Positions 1 through 11,560 of a stretch of DNA of 64,000 bases are shown here, one piece after another (the stretch's first letter is position 1; each line of letters begins with the position of its first letter). A model generated the notes under the pieces. It saw nothing but the letters and a program-made list of their open reading frames with translations. It was not told the DNA's origin and made no database searches. Both the position numbers and the translations under genes were made by a program. This DNA is from Chamaecrista fasciculata (lineage: Eukaryota > Streptophyta > Magnoliopsida > Fabales > Fabaceae), in assembly GCA_003254925.1 (NCBI GenBank), contig QANZ01004765.1, positions 15,145-79,144 on the forward strand, read 5' to 3'.

Positions 1-560
1 TTCAATTTATATAAAATCATAGACCAAATGGTAGGTTTTTAAAAATTTTCATGTTATTTACATTTTGGTCCTTTCATTTCATTACATAATACTACTCCAA
101 TCTTCATTACAAATATTCACATCTAGCACAAATTCCGAGACAATTTCATTACCATTTCATTTCATAACCACTACAACAAAAGGTCAAAATATTTTTTTTT
201 ATTTCTATCTATTTCCATTATCAATTATCAATTCTACCCCTATACAATTTAAAAAAACTCATATATTTATTTCAACCAACCACAATCATTACATACCCTT
301 TTTCATAATTTCACATCCTATTTTTTTTTCATTACATCTCAAACTAATCCAAACACCATTTTCATTACATTTTCATTACATAATTTTATCATTACCATTT
401 CATTACATAAAATCATCATTTCATTACCTACTTCTAATCCAAACACACCCTAAATGTTTTGGAGAAAGCTTAGGAAATGGAAAAAGCAAAGTATATGTAT
501 TGTGCATAGAGTTAGGAATGTGGGGAAGTTATAAGAATGTGTATAGAGAAGTTAGATGAC
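1..560. repeat. low-complexity CATTTCATTAC-rich stretch, possible MITE end
   Basis: This stretch is built from degenerate copies of an ATTTCATTACAT-type motif (about 65-430) and ends in CCAAACACACCCTAA (about 439-453), a form often seen at the ends of plant hAT-like MITEs. The 164-codon open frame across it is compositionally biased (F, H, I, S, T) and has no domain, so I do not call a gene. Any left partner end would lie outside the window. Confidence 0.4.
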
Positions 561-935
561 CATAAGTATATGCATATGGTAGAAAATCTGCGCGTGTAAT
601 GATTTATAAGAACTGAAGGTGGGTTGGGATATTTATTTAACCCACGCCCTCAACATATATAATAATATAAATATAAATATATGTATAGTCTCCTACTAGT
701 CATTATAATATATTTCTTGTACTTCGTGCAACAAATTATCTTCTTATTATATATTCCCGCACTAATTTCCCTTCCTTCCCTCCTCCTCAAATATATATAA
801 ATCCAACAATTCTTTTTCCTTCAAAGAATTGAGTGAGGATTTTTTTTTTAACGAAAGAAAGTTTAAGTGAGAATAAGTATTGATATCACTTATCAAAATC
901 AAAACTCGTTTAAATTGTGATCATTGCACACAAAG
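561..935 (+). promoter_or_regulatory. upstream region of the LIFEGUARD gene with TATA-like box
   Basis: The region before the gene has a pyrimidine-rich stretch followed by a TATA-like run (ATATATAAAT, about 793-802), about 135 bases before the ATG at 936. That spacing fits a plant core promoter with a 5' leader of roughly 100 bases. The leader is AT-rich, with an A/T run near 840-850. The assignment is positional; no specific cis-elements are claimed. Confidence 0.45.
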
Positions 936-3855
936 ATGTGGAGGAAATCCGATGAGGAGGCCGGAGGCGTGAAACAAGAAAACTCGGAGCTCCGGTGGGC
1001 TTTTATTCTAAAAGTGTATTCCATCATAACCCTCCAAATGTTTGCTACTATTGTTGTTGCTTCCATTGTTGTCTTCGTTCATCCTATTGCAAACTTCTTT
1101 GTGAAATCCACTGCTGGCTTGGTCATCTACATTGTTCTCATTATCACCCCTCTTATTAGTACGTATGTCCATTTTTTCTTTACTTTCTTTAATTTCCAAA
1201 ATCTACTATTATTCTCTTTCATTATTTTTTTAATTTAACCTATATATATATATATATTGCATTATAATATTGCAGTGATATGGCCCTTGTATTATTACCA
1301 CCAGAAGCACCCCATTAATTATCTCCTCCTTTCAATTTTCACCATCTCCATCGCTTTTGCTGTCGGGCTAACTTGTGCGTTTACTTCCGGTAAGATTTAT
1401 TCAGTAATCTCTCTTTTTTTATTCGGTACAATGTTTTTTTCGTAGATTTTTTGGTGCAATGTTAGAAGAGGAAACTTACTATATATTTAGTTCCTCATTT
1501 TCCACCAAGTTAACGATTTGGTCCCTTAATTATCGAAATAGATTACTTAATTCCTCATTTATCATAATCGTCAACTATTTAGTTCCTCAGTTATTATCCT
1601 TTAGATAACTTGATGACATGGACATTGAGTATTATATGACCGTTAAATGTCACTCTGACATCGTAATCACTTCAACCAGACCAAACAGAACCAACAAATC
1701 TAAGAAATAAACCAAACCGTAAAAGAGGAGGTAAAAATTAGGGGAAGATGGGTAATAGTTGAAAAACGGCCAAATAATTGTACATATAGCATTAATATGT
1801 GGCATTATTTAACTGTCACACGTGCATTTATTAGTGTAGGTAACAGAGGGAGACTATAGAGCAGTGCTGTCAGAATCGAACCGGATAGAGACTCGGACAA
1901 GCATTCGGTTTATGGTCTGATTGGTTTAATTGGTTGAACCATCGGTCGGACCGGATGACTCAATAAATAATTATTTTTAATATATTAAATATAAATATTA
2001 TATATTTTTTGTTTGTAGTTTAAGAGATGCATTTAATTTATTACTAAATACATTTCTTCATCTAAATAATATAATTTTTCTCTCCACTACTAAAGATTAT
2101 AGATTAAATGCATTTTTTCAAGCAAGTGAATGGACTTAATGTATCTTAAACAAGATCTATTAAGTCATAAATTCATAATAGTTAATTAAATTCAACATTT
2201 CGGCCATCAAATTTCAACTTCAACACAAAATAGAGAAAGAAGACCAAATAAGAAAATGAATAGAGAGCATAAGTAAAAAAAAAAAATTGAGATTTTTCAA
2301 AAAAAAAATAGTTGGACCACCGGTTCGGTCCAGCGGTTCGACCCCGATTCGTCGGTTTTGTCCGGTTAAAATCGGTTCAATCCGGTCCAACTGACAATTT
2401 GGTTTTTTTGGTCGAACCCACTCGCTTTCACATTCGGTTGGCGGTCAGACCGGTCGGACCGTCCGGTTCTGACAACACTGCTATAGAGACTAACCTGTTG
2501 ACTTTTGTAATTATTGAAGGACCAACTAGTGTATTTCAATCATGCAGGGACCAAATTGTTAAAATTGTGAAAAATGAGGAACCAAATAATAAGTTTGTTC
2601 ATGATAGAATTTTTCTGATTGAATCTAAAAGTTTGGTGATAATTGTGAACAACAGGGAAAGTAATTTTGGAAGCTGTGATTCTGACAACTGTGGCCGTTG
2701 TGAGTTTAACACTGTACACATTTTGGGCTGCAAAGAGAGGCCACGATTTCAACTTCCTTGGTCCCTTCTTGTTGACTGCTCTACTAGTTCTCATGGTTTC
2801 TGCTGTCATTCAGGTATTTAATTAATGAGAAAATTTATTATTTAGTCCTTAAATTTATATCAAGTAAATTAATTAGTTCATGAATTATCAAAATATATTG
2901 TATAGTACCTGAATTATTATAATTGTCAATGCTTTGGTCTTCAGGTAAAATTTTGGGACTAAAAATTATAAAATTAGTTTAAATTTAGGGACCGAATAGT
3001 ATTAATTTAGTTCAAATTCTGGGACTAATTAAAAAGTATAAAATTAGTTCAAATTCAAAGATCAAATTGTCACTAGAGACTAAATAGTTGATAATTGAAA
3101 TATTTCATGGATTAAATCGTATATTTTGATTCTTCAGGAATTGATTAGTTGACTCTATGCAAATTTACAACATACTATTTGATCCCTAAATTTACATCGA
3201 GTCAATTAATCAGTCCCTAAATAATCAGAATATACTACTCAATCCTTGAATTATTACATTTATCAATGATTTGGCCCCTGGGTCAAATTCTGGGACCAAA
3301 ATGTACAAATTCAGAGATAAAAAAGATATAAAATTAGTTCAAATTGAGGGACCAAATAGTATTAATTTAGTACAAATTTAGGGATAAAAAAATATATAAT
3401 TAGTTCAAATTCAAAAATGAAATCGTCAATAGGGACCAAATAGTTAATAATTGAAATATTCTTGAGATCAAATAATGTATTTCAATTATTGAATGACTGA
3501 TTAATGGATTGGGTGTAAATTTAGGGACCAAATAGTAAGTTTTCTCTTAACGTCATTATTAGCCTGCTTGTCAAATTTTTACTTTTTGAATCCTATTTTC
3601 TGAGTGATTATTCCTCAATTAATTATAATATCGTATCTACTAATTGTGTTGTTGCAGATATTGTTTCCATTGGGTAGGATATTGGTGATGGTGTATGGGT
3701 GCTTGGCATCAATTATATTTTGTGGCTTCATCATATATGATACAGATAACCTCATAAAGAGATTCGATTACGATCAATACATTTGGGCTTCTGTCTCATT
3801 ATATCTCGATATAATCAATCTCTTCTACTCTCTGCTTACTATCTTTCGTGGCTGA
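936..3855 (+). CDS. LFG: LIFEGUARD / Bax inhibitor-1 family membrane protein (4 exons)
   Basis: Exons are 936-1158, 1276-1389, 2656-2813 and 3658-3855, all with GT-AG introns and compatible phases, giving about 230 residues (plant LFG proteins are usually about 240). The ATG at 936 gives MWRKSDEEAG..., followed by the family block ELRWAFI.KVYSII. The rest is a run of hydrophobic helices, with HQKHPINYLLL (exon 2), FTSGKVILEA across the exon 2/3 junction, and YDTDNLIKRF and WASVSLYLDIINLF (exon 4). The aspartates near residues 193 and 216 fit the di-aspartyl pair of the BI-1 (TMBIM) fold. Known for the family: 6-7 pass proteins of ER, Golgi or vacuolar membranes that affect calcium handling and restrain stress- or pathogen-induced cell death. 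All exons look intact and no stop was seen. Introns 2 and 3 are swollen by transposons. A TTG at 924 also opens the frame, but the ATG matches the family N-terminus. Confidence 0.95.
1471..2597. mobile_element. Mutator-like MITE in intron 2, split by a hAT MITE
   Basis: The left end (AAACTTACTATATATTTAG...) and the inverse complement of the right end (AAACTTATTATTTGGTTCC...) match imperfectly for about 100 bases, including TTCCTCATTTT and GATTTGGTCCCT blocks. This makes a long-TIR element of about 1.1 kb, or about 0.5 kb without its insert. I could not find a convincing 9-bp target duplication, so the superfamily rests on arm length and style. Confidence 0.65.
1862..2480. mobile_element. hAT-type MITE with 8-bp target duplication
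   Basis: The ends are CAGTGCTGTCAGAA and, inverted, CAGTGTTGTCAGAA, followed by CCGG/CGGTCC-rich subterminal sequence. The element is flanked by identical 8-bp CTATAGAG copies at 1854-1861 and 2481-2488. The 619-bp body has no transposase. An 8-bp duplication with CAGTG...CACTG ends is the hAT signature. It sits inside the older inverted-repeat element of intron 2, so it inserted later. Confidence 0.9.
2827..3546. mobile_element. long-TIR MITE filling intron 3
   Basis: The left end GAGAAAATTTATTATTTAGTCC and the inverted right end GAGAAAACTTACTATTTGGTCC begin about 80-100-base imperfect inverted arms. An internal copy of the same arm motif starts near 3170 (ACTATTTGATCCCTAAATTT), suggesting a composite or partly duplicated element. 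It occupies most of intron 3 and is related in style to the intron 2 element. No clean target duplication was found. Confidence 0.65.
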
Positions 3856-4387
3856 GAGTTGAGTTAAAACATATGGTCTTTTAGCCTTTGTATTGTGTAT
3901 TTTTATTTGATCTCAAACTAAAAATATTCAATTTCTAATGACCCCTCCCACAGCGATGACATTGGACCTAGGATCGCCCATCTATATATAAGAATATCTT
4001 TTAAATTCTACATCTTGATTCTAATAAAATTCTATCTTTAATTTAATTATTGATTATTTTTAGTTGATAATTTTTTTAATTTGATTCTTGGTTAGATCTT
4101 TAGGATAAAAGATTTTATTTGATTTTTGAGAAAAAATAAATAAATAAAAAAATCTTTTAAAATTTCAAATCTTGATTCTTTCAAGATTCTTTTAATTTGA
4201 TTTTTGAATTGATTTTTCTATTTGATTTCAAGATAGGAAAATCTTTTCAATTTGATTATTGATTGAATCTTTAGGATCAGATTTATTTTTATTTACATAT
4301 TTTCAAAAAAAAAATTTAAAAGATTTCAAATATATATATATATATAAGAAATTTTCCAAGTTGTTAATTAAATTCTTTTCTTTTTAG
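3856..4387. other. AT-rich intergenic / 3' flank of the LFG gene
   Basis: No coding signal is visible. The sequence has repeated TTTGATT and GATTCTT motifs and a short TA run near 4330. AATAAA-like hexamers near 4022 could serve polyadenylation, but this is weak. Confidence 0.4.
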
Positions 4388-4984
4388 GTGGTTGAGAAAT
4401 ATATTTTGTTTAGATGTGTAGACAAAATTTTTCTCCCTCATTATGATAATAATAATTCTCCTTATTCTAATAATTATAATTCATATAATTCTTCCAATTC
4501 TTGTAATTATAATTATAATCATAATAATAATTCTTCTCCTCATTCTTATAATTATAATTCATATAATTCTTTCGATTCTTATAATTACAATTATAATTAT
4601 AATTATGATTCTTCTTCTTATTATACTAATTCTTTTAATTATTATTCTCCTAGTTATTATTCTCTTAGCTCCAATGGTTACCCAAACCAATATGAAGGCT
4701 ATGGATCAATCTAAGAGTCTAGCTAATCGACAAGTGACCCCCTACTTCAAGAATTGGCTGTGATAGTTGATCAACATAACTCAGAGTTTCGCAAATTGGG
4801 GGATTTTATGAAACAAACAGTAGAGGAGATCAAGTCTTATGGGTGTAACCAATATCAAAACAGGGATAGCCATAAACAAGATGATCAACAAGTCAAGGAG
4901 GGCGAGACATCACGTGGACGAGTGATTGAACTAGTCGAAACACGATACAACGTTGAGCGTGGACGAGTCGTCCTTCCACGCTGA
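4388..4984 (+). other. Asn/Tyr/Ser-rich low-complexity ORF and possible gag-like remnant
   Basis: A 108-codon frame (4388-4714) is dominated by AAT/TAT/TCT codons derived from an AATTATAATTC-type microsatellite. It is followed in other frames by a stretch that reads like a decayed hydrophilic protein (around 4754-4984, with DQHNSEFRKLGDFMKQTVEE). Order and composition recall a retrotransposon gag remnant, but no diagnostic domain or zinc knuckle is visible. I do not regard it as an active gene. Confidence 0.25.
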
Positions 4985-5079
4985 AAGTCACGTCGCTGAA
5001 TGCTTCACCATTTATCAGAAGGTTGAGGTAGTCAAGAGATAGAGATCTTAGAGACTCCTCCAACCACGACATCTCGTCG

Positions 5080-5225
5080 CCCTTGTCTTTATTATTTTTT
5101 TAATCAATTTCGTCCATAATATTTCACATTTTGGTCAATTTTATCATTTGCACTTACTATAGCCAAATATTATATTATCGAGAGATTCTAAGTGATTGAT
5201 GAGACGTCGTAATGTAAAATTGATA
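5080..5225. repeat. truncated end of the M1 MITE family
   Basis: The motif order (TCAATTTCGTCC, ATATTTCACATTTTGGTCAATTT) matches one arm of the MITEs at 15997-16368 and 25140-25506. Only one arm is present, so this is a fragment. Confidence 0.45.
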
Positions 5226-6010
5226 GAAAAATAAGCTTAAAACATGACTCATTAAAAAAATAGGATGAAGCATGTCGTTTATCAATTTATTAATATTTGA
5301 TGAGAGTTACTTTTTGAAATTACTTTCGGAAAAAAAACATAATGAACGATTTTATTTTAAGTAATCTTACTTATAAAAACTTATTTGATTACTTTTTTAA
5401 AATACTTACATTGATCTTTTTATTTTAGATATTAATTAATTAAAAAGTTATTGTTGATCTATTTATTAATAATCACATTATAATGAATGATTTTATTTTA
5501 ATTAATCTTACTTTTAAAAACTTATTTGATTACTTTTTTAACATACTTACATTGACCTTTTTATTTTCGATATGAATTAATTAAAAAAATTATTGTTGAT
5601 ATATTTCCAGTCGTCGACACCCTCATGTAATTTACGGTTTAAATATGAAATGTTTAAAAGCCAGAAATAAAGATTAATAGTGATATGATCATATGATCAT
5701 AGAAATGAGATGTAAGCTTATTTATACATCTAAACATATACATAAACCTATCCATATAATTTTTTCATTTGCTTCACCACCATTTTCATCTTCATCGCCC
5801 CCCTTCGTCGCTAGTATATATGTCTAAATTGAGGTCTAATAATGGCAAGGAATACACTTCAAATCAGTTTAACAAGTTTTGTGTCAAACCCAATGAAGAC
5901 GTACAAACCTCGTACTTCTTCTGGGATCAGCAACATAATGACTAAATATCATCATAGCCAAGCACTACATAGCAATTTGGCTAAATTTCAGAAGTTGAAC
6001 CTTTGGTGCT

Positions 6011-6106
6011 CTATTGATCTGATATAGAGAGATAATAAGCCTCAACATCTATATGCTCCTCCTCTTCTTCAACTTCTTCAAGAACTTTATCAGACCTTAT
6101 TCCCAT
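6011..6106 (-). CDS. acidic micro-ORF of the R1 family, copy 1 (31 aa)
   Basis: Reading the minus strand from ATG at 6106 gives 31 residues: MGIRSDKVLEEV, a run of five Glu, HIDVEAYYL and SISDQ, then TAG. Near-identical frames occur at 7912-8007 and 30685-30780, a diverged 30-residue version at 44180-44272, and broken ones at 14580-14673 and 18856-18951. A TATATA run lies about 75 bases upstream. No family is recognised. A second frame across the same end reads QIN(R/E/D)xPK into an AAAG|GT donor-like site, so the true frame or splicing is open. Confidence 0.4.
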   Translation of the reverse strand: MGIRSDKVLEEVEEEEEHIDVEAYYLSISDQ

Positions 6107-6229
6107 AGTACACATTGTAAAGAATTTGAAGATTGATATGTGGCATCAAACCCCAAGAAGATAGTTATATATACACAAAATGGACAACGACATTAGGTCA
6201 TTTCGTTTTAGATACAATGTATCTAGACT

Positions 6230-6490
6230 AAAAGTCAATGTCGATGATCACTGAAAGAGCCAATATCGTTGATCGTAAAAAAAAAAGTTATTGTTGCCTA
6301 TCGTTAAAAGAGCTGATACGATTGATTTTAGAAAAGAAAAGCTAATTTCGTTCATCATTAAAAGAGCCACTATCATTGATTGTCATAAACGCCAAGTCGT
6401 TGATCATTAAAAGAACTAATATCGTTGATCGACAAAAAAGTCAGTGTCGTTGATCATTGAAAGAGCTAATATCATTGATCATATATGCAT
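6230..6490. repeat. GTTGATC minisatellite of R1 copy 1
   Basis: Degenerate units of about 25-27 bases, of form AATRTCRTTGATCRTTAAAAGAGCC, repeat about nine times. The array lies immediately upstream of the micro-ORF when read on the minus strand. Equivalent arrays occur in every R1 copy. Confidence 0.8.
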
Positions 6491-6725
6491 ATAACCCTAA
6501 ATTTATTTGTGTATTTCTAGGTGGTTCTAGATGGGTGAGAAGTTATGTGGGAGCCCCGATTGCATTTTCCTTACAAGGTATGGCTCCCCATACTATGTTA
6601 ATTAGTTTACAAAGTATTTGCTTCTCGATTATTAATTACTTGACTGATCAAACCATTATATCGATCACTAAATTTAGGGTCCACCCCTGGAGATGTAGAT
6701 TGCTAATTGGAGGCACATTAGACAG

Positions 6726-7094
6726 AAACTTTAATGTTCATAAATGCATACTTGATGCCAGTCTTTAAACTTCTCAATTTTATTTTTATATCTTATTTTA
6801 ATTATCATTTTTTATATTTTATCAATTTATTATTATTTGATGAGAGTTACTTTTTGAAATTATTTTCGAAAAAAAAACATAATGAATGATTATATTTTAA
6901 TTAATCTTACTTTTTAAAACTTATTTGATTATTTTTATAACATACTTACATTGACCTTTTTATTTTAGATATGAATTAATTTAAATTTTTTTTGATATAT
7001 TTATTAATAATCATATTATAATATATTGATATTTATTAGATTATTATTTATTATATTTTATTAGTAATATATAATTTTTTATATTATGTCAAAT

Positions 7095-7125
<31 letters not shown>

Positions 7126-8612
7126 ACAATAAACAAGTCAAGTATTGTTTAACACTGATTGAACAATTGATCTTTGAGTTAATGTCTCGACTAGTTCAAT
7201 CACTAGTCTAATTTTAAAAACCTTGGTAACTCAGGTCACTTGAGTCATTATTTTCTAATTCTTTCTTTATGTTGACATTGTACTTTCTATTATTTATTCT
7301 CAACCCTTGGGATTTACTTGTGCCACTTGATACAAAATGTTTTTGGTAAACCAAATTTTAATGATGACATTTAATATCACAACAACATCCTGAGTTTAGG
7401 GATAATTTTTTTCATTTTCAATTCAACTTTACATATAGATTTTGTATCTCTTATTCATATCCACATGATTAAAATTTCCAACCGTCGACACCCTCATGTA
7501 ATTCACATAGTTGAATTTACTGTAAAAAAATAAACTTACTTAAATATGAAATGTTTAAAAGCCAAAAAAGAGGATTAATAGTGATATGACCATATGATCA
7601 CAGCAATGAACTGTAGGCCTAGTTATTCAACTAAACATATACATAAACCTATCCATATAATTTCTTCATTTGCTTCATCACCATTTTCATCTTCATCGCC
7701 CCCTTCCGTCGCTAGTATATATGTTTAAATTAAGGACCAATAATGGTAAGGAACACACTTGAAATCTGTTTAACAAGTTTTGTGTGAAACCCAATGAAGA
7801 CGAACAAGCCTCGTACTTCTTCTGGGATCAGCAACATAATGACTAAGTATCATCATAGCAAAGCAAAACATAGCAATTTGGCTAAATTTCAGAAGTTAAA
7901 CCTTTGGTGTTTTATTGATCTGATATAGAGAGATAATAAGCCTCAACATCTATATGCTCCTCCTCCTCTTCAACTTCTTCAAGAACTTTATGAGACCTTA
8001 TCCCCATAATACACATTGTAAAGAATTTGAAGATTGATATGTGGTATCAAACCCCAAGAAGATAGTCATATATACACAAAACGGACAACGACATTAGGTC
8101 ATTTCATTTTAGATACAATGTATCTAGACTAAAAGTCAATATCGTTGATCAATGAAAGATCTAATATCGTTGATCGTAAAAAAAAAGCTACTGTTGCCTA
8201 TCGTTAAAAGAGCTGATACCATTGATTTTAAAAAAGAAAAGCTAATGTCGTTCATCATTAAAAGAGCCACTATCATTGATTGTCATAAACGCCAAGTCGT
8301 TGATCTTTACAAAAAATAATATCGTTGATCGATTAAAAAGTCGATGTCGTTGATCATTGAAAGAGCTAATATCATTGATCATATATGCATATAACCCTTA
8401 ATTTATTTGTGTATTTCTAGATGGTTCTAGATGGGTGAGAAGTTATGTGGAGCCCAGATTGCATTTTCCTTACAAGGTATGGCTCCCCATGCTATGTTAG
8501 TTTACAAAGTATTTGCTTCTCGATTACTAATTACTTGACTGATTAGATGATTATATCAATCACTAAATTTAGGGTCCGCCCCTGGAGATGGAGATTGCTA
8601 ATTGGAGGCACA
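6726..8612 (-). repeat. R1 repeat, copy 2 (interrupted at its end by a Helitron)
   Basis: A more complete R1 unit than copy 1. It contains the AT-rich first third, a TA microsatellite at about 7097-7125, the CCGTCGACACCCTCATGTAATT landmark near 7483, the micro-ORF, the GTTGATC array (8130-8390) and the GATGGGTGAGAAG block (about 8429). It ends in CTAATTGGAGGCACA at 8612, exactly where the Helitron starts. The uninterrupted version of that site is visible at 6708-6722 and 17712-17726. Confidence 0.8.
7912..8007 (-). CDS. acidic micro-ORF of the R1 family, copy 2 (31 aa)
   Basis: Intact 31-residue frame that differs from copy 1 by Asp-to-His at residue 6 and by its stop codon (TAA instead of TAG). 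The Glu run and the YYLSISDQ end are unchanged. Keeping both frame and length with few differences may mean recent duplication, constraint, or both. Function is unknown. Confidence 0.4.
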   Translation of the reverse strand: MGIRSHKVLEEVEEEEEHIDVEAYYLSISDQ

Positions 8613-9050
8613 TCTTATACTTTAACAATCTAAAATAAATTTCAACACATGTCACAATTTCCTGGCGACTTTCACTACTTTTTAATAATCTCACTCTCAC
8701 CAATTACTTGACACGTGTCCCTCCTTTATTTTTTTTTTCAATTAAACATCTATATGGCTGAGTACAACCTCATTTGCATTTTTTACTCTCAACCAGCATG
8801 TGAGTCTTGCTTCAGTAAAAAAATGTTTGCCCGCCAGATTGCCATTTCATCTAAATTCTAATTTTGAATTCAACACCGAGTGGACCAAATTGCCACTCCT
8901 TCCTTCGCCAGATTGCAATTTCAAATTTCAAAAGCTTTGCCAAACCTTCCTCTTCTCTCACCTAAAAATCCTAATCATTCCACTTCCTCTTCTTAATTCA
9001 CTCCTCAATTTTCCTCTCCGACTTCCTTCCACCGTTCTTCTTCTCCTCCC

Positions 9051-9377
9051 TTGAATCTCACAGCTGTCTCTTTTTTCTCCTACTTCGCTGCAACATGCTT
9101 GAGGACGATGATTGCGAACTTTTTCAGTTTGGTGAAGAAATCCAGAGCTTTTGCAGATCACAAACAAAGGAACAAAGCTAGAGGGTGGTTCGTCTTCTTC
9201 TTCTCCTTCAGGCGAGATTTCTCTGTTCGTAAATCTACTACACCATTCATGTTGTTGCTTATTGGTTTGATTTTCGCTGTTTCCTTTGTGACTTGTGATG
9301 CCGTGGCCGCAAATGAAGGTACGTCTCCGCTCAATAGTCAATCTCTTTCTCAGATCTCGCTTCTTCAGTTCTGTTAA
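9051..9377 (+). other. unrecognised hydrophobic ORF in the Helitron
   Basis: A 108-codon frame has a Lys/Arg-rich middle, then a hydrophobic segment (PFMLLLIGLIFAVSFVTC), and a GT-donor-like site near AATGAAG|GTACG at 9319. Another frame over the same DNA starts MLEDDDCELFQFGEEIQSFC and stops after 28 codons. The segment could be a captured first exon plus leader. No homologue is recognised. Part of the sequence (AAGAAATCCAGAGCTTTTGC) is repeated at 9440-9487. Confidence 0.25.
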
Positions 9378-9546
9378 CATCTGTTTGGCTGCTGTGAAAA
9401 ATTAAAAAAACGGAGATGATAAGTTATGCAATTATAAGAAATCCAGAGCTTTTGCAGTTTGGTGAAGAAATCCAGAGCTTTTGCAGATCAATACTTGATG
9501 TAGCCCCTTAACCATTAGAAATAAATTTGTAATTTATGTTTTGTAG

Positions 9547-10142
9547 TTGACAGGACTCACTAAATCAGACCGAGAGGCGCTTGATTTTATTGTCAAAGCT
9601 GCAGATGTTATGGATGAACTTTTTCCTCTGCAGGTTGTGTTTACAATACATGTATAGAAGTGCATTTATGCATTTGTTATTTTATTTGTGTATTTATTTA
9701 TTAATTTCTCCTTGGTTACATTATGTGGACATGTTCATGTTGTTTAGTATATAAAATTTGTTACTGCGTATTCTATTTTACTAATTTTTTAATAAATTAT
9801 TGTACTAAACCATGTTGACTGCTTAGTAATTTCTCACATTATGTGGTCATTTATATTTTTTTTTGTTTTGTAGAACCAGAAAGATGGACGCTCTTGGTAG
9901 TGTACATTACTAAATTTAGTATATTTTTTTACTTCCAAATCAGGCTTGGTACAGTAATCCAATTTTGAGAGATTGGTTAAAGAAGCTTGCTGATAGATCA
10001 GAGTTAGATAAGTTGAAGTGGTCCTATTATTGTGCTAAGTCACTTCTTACCAATTTTGAGAGATTGGTTAAAGAAGCTTGCTGATAGATCAGAGTTAGAT
10101 AAGTTGAAGTGGTCCTATTATTGTGCTAAGTCACTTCTTACC
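9547..10142 (+). pseudogene. captured fragment resembling Nudix hydrolase 3 (DPP III-like)
   Basis: Two exon pieces are visible. The first (9547-9633, after a TTTTGTAG acceptor and before CAG|GTTGTG) reads LTKSDREALDFIVKAADVMD plus ELFPLQ. The second (from about 9944, after CAAATCAG) reads AWYSNPILRDWLKKLADRSE then LDKLKWSYY. The order, the exon junction and the WYSNP..RDWLK..AD.SELDKLKW block match what I know of plant NUDX3, a Nudix domain fused to a dipeptidyl-peptidase III-like domain. The catalytic part is absent. A 92-base stretch of exon 2 is duplicated in tandem (about 9959-10050 and 10051-10142). This is a dead fragment. Confidence 0.7.
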
Positions 10143-10271
10143 TCAAATCCTGCAATTTTGAAAGCTTTATCTATTGTTGGGTGGTATATGCTTTTGTACA
10201 AGATCAGAGTTAGATAAGCTTTATCTGATTAACAAGAGCCCCTGATATGTTTTAAATTTCACTGTGCTAAG

Positions 10272-10728
10272 TAGGGATGGCAACGGATAGGATATCCGAA
10301 AATTTTTCACTATCCGTATCCGTATCCGTTCATTCTTTTCAATATCCGTATCCTATCCTATCCGATATCCGGTATCCGACGGATATTCTAAATATCCAAA
10401 ATATCCGAAAATAATGGATATAGGATAGGATATCCTAATTAAAAAATCGGATATATCCAATATCCGATACCCAATATCCGTTAATTAAAATAAATTAATT
10501 AAAAATATAATAAAAAATGTATAAAATATAATAAAATATTTATATTATAGGGTATCGAATACCGGATACCCTAACTATCCGTTCATTTCGGACGGATATC
10601 GGATAGTTGGTTTTTTATTTTTCAATACCCATACCCTATCCGATATCCGGTATCCGACGGATACCGGATATTTTTTACGGATGGATTCGGACGGATATCC
10701 TAAATGCGGATCCAAATTGCCATCCCTA
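10272..10728. mobile_element. hAT-type MITE with 8-bp target duplication, nested in the Helitron
   Basis: The ends are TAGGGATGGCAA and, inverted, TAGGGATGGCAA (identical over 12 bases). The flanks are perfect 8-bp GTGCTAAG copies at 10264-10271 and 10729-10736. The body is rich in ATCCGTATCC/GGATATCC motifs and has no coding capacity. It inserted after the Helitron captured the surrounding sequence. Confidence 0.92.
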
Positions 10729-10739
10729 GTGCTAAGTCA

Positions 10740-11560
10740 CTTCTTACCTCAAATCCTGCAATTAAGGTACATTTTAGTCTTTCCTGTTAGGTTATTTTTT
10801 ATTTTCAGTGCAATTATATTTGACCAAGTTTAACATTAAGAACTTTCTCTAATATTTGGGTTATATGATATATTTATATATGTGAACAGAACAGAATTGA
10901 TGTGAATGAACCATATATTTAGTGTGCAATTGGTATACTTGATTGTTAAATATAGCAGATGAGTGAATGGAGGGACGTGTTGTAGAGATATATGGTCATT
11001 ATTTTGTTCATTTTGCATGTGATTGCAGAAGCATAGAAGCAAGTAGGTTATCTTTCTATGCTACTTCTTCAGTCATTATTTTGTTCATTTTCTTCTGTCT
11101 GTCTTAGCCTCCTGACTACTGTAAATATTAACATTGTACTACTACTACTACTACAATAGATTGTTATGGTAGTGACAATTTCTTTAGTCTTTTTCTCCTC
11201 TTTGACTTTCTTTGTACCTTTGTTATTGCTATAGATGGATGTAAATTTTCTTTAGTCCACCAACTTCTTTAGTCTTTTAAATACAAACTCATTGACTGTT
11301 GTGACTGTTGGGGTATTTATTGAATCTGGAAATTAAAAATTGTGGTGTTGGAGTACCTGAGCTTCAATCATGAGCTTTTGTGAAATTTTTAGTACAATAA
11401 GATGTAAGGTGTAATAAAAGTTGCTTAACAGAGCACACATTATCTATCTCTCTCTTTGCTACTTTTTTTCTAACTAAACTAATGATTGTCTCTAAGATGA
11501 TAAGTCTCTCAATTTAACTCCTACAAGATATATGATGGGCTATTTCTTTAATAACAGAAA
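10740..11560. other. Helitron interior without recognisable exons
   Basis: AT-rich, intron-like sequence. It begins with a third partial repeat of the NUDX3-like exon end (GCTAAGTCACTTCTTACCTC near 10731) and holds a short ACT microsatellite at about 11138-11155. No coding feature can be supported. Confidence 0.4.

Larger units (their letters stand above)
5278..6725 (-). repeat. R1 repeat, copy 1
   Basis: First of five similar R1 units in the window. Landmarks in plus-strand order are TTTGATGAGAGTTAC near 5299, CGTCGACACCCTCATGTAATT near 5610, TGATATGATCATATGATCATAG near 5680, the micro-ORF (minus strand), a GTTGATC minisatellite (about 6230-6480) and a conserved GGTGGTTCTAGATGGGTGAG block near 6520. 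Compared with copy 2 it lacks about 470 bases between about 5597 and 5610, and it has an internal duplication of the TTTTATTTTAATTAATC section. Biological orientation is inferred from the micro-ORF, which is on the minus strand. Confidence 0.8.

Noticed and set aside
65-559. 164-codon plus-strand frame at the window start
   Set aside because: It is produced by a degenerate CATTTCATTAC repeat; the composition is biased and there is no domain or splice context.
2312-2821. 169-codon plus-strand frame in intron 2
   Set aside because: It spans the right half of a hAT MITE and runs through LFG exon 3 in the wrong frame. It is a shadow.
6230-6490. regular repeats resembling a CRISPR array
   Set aside because: Units are degenerate and contiguous without distinct spacers, in plant DNA. 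It is a minisatellite.
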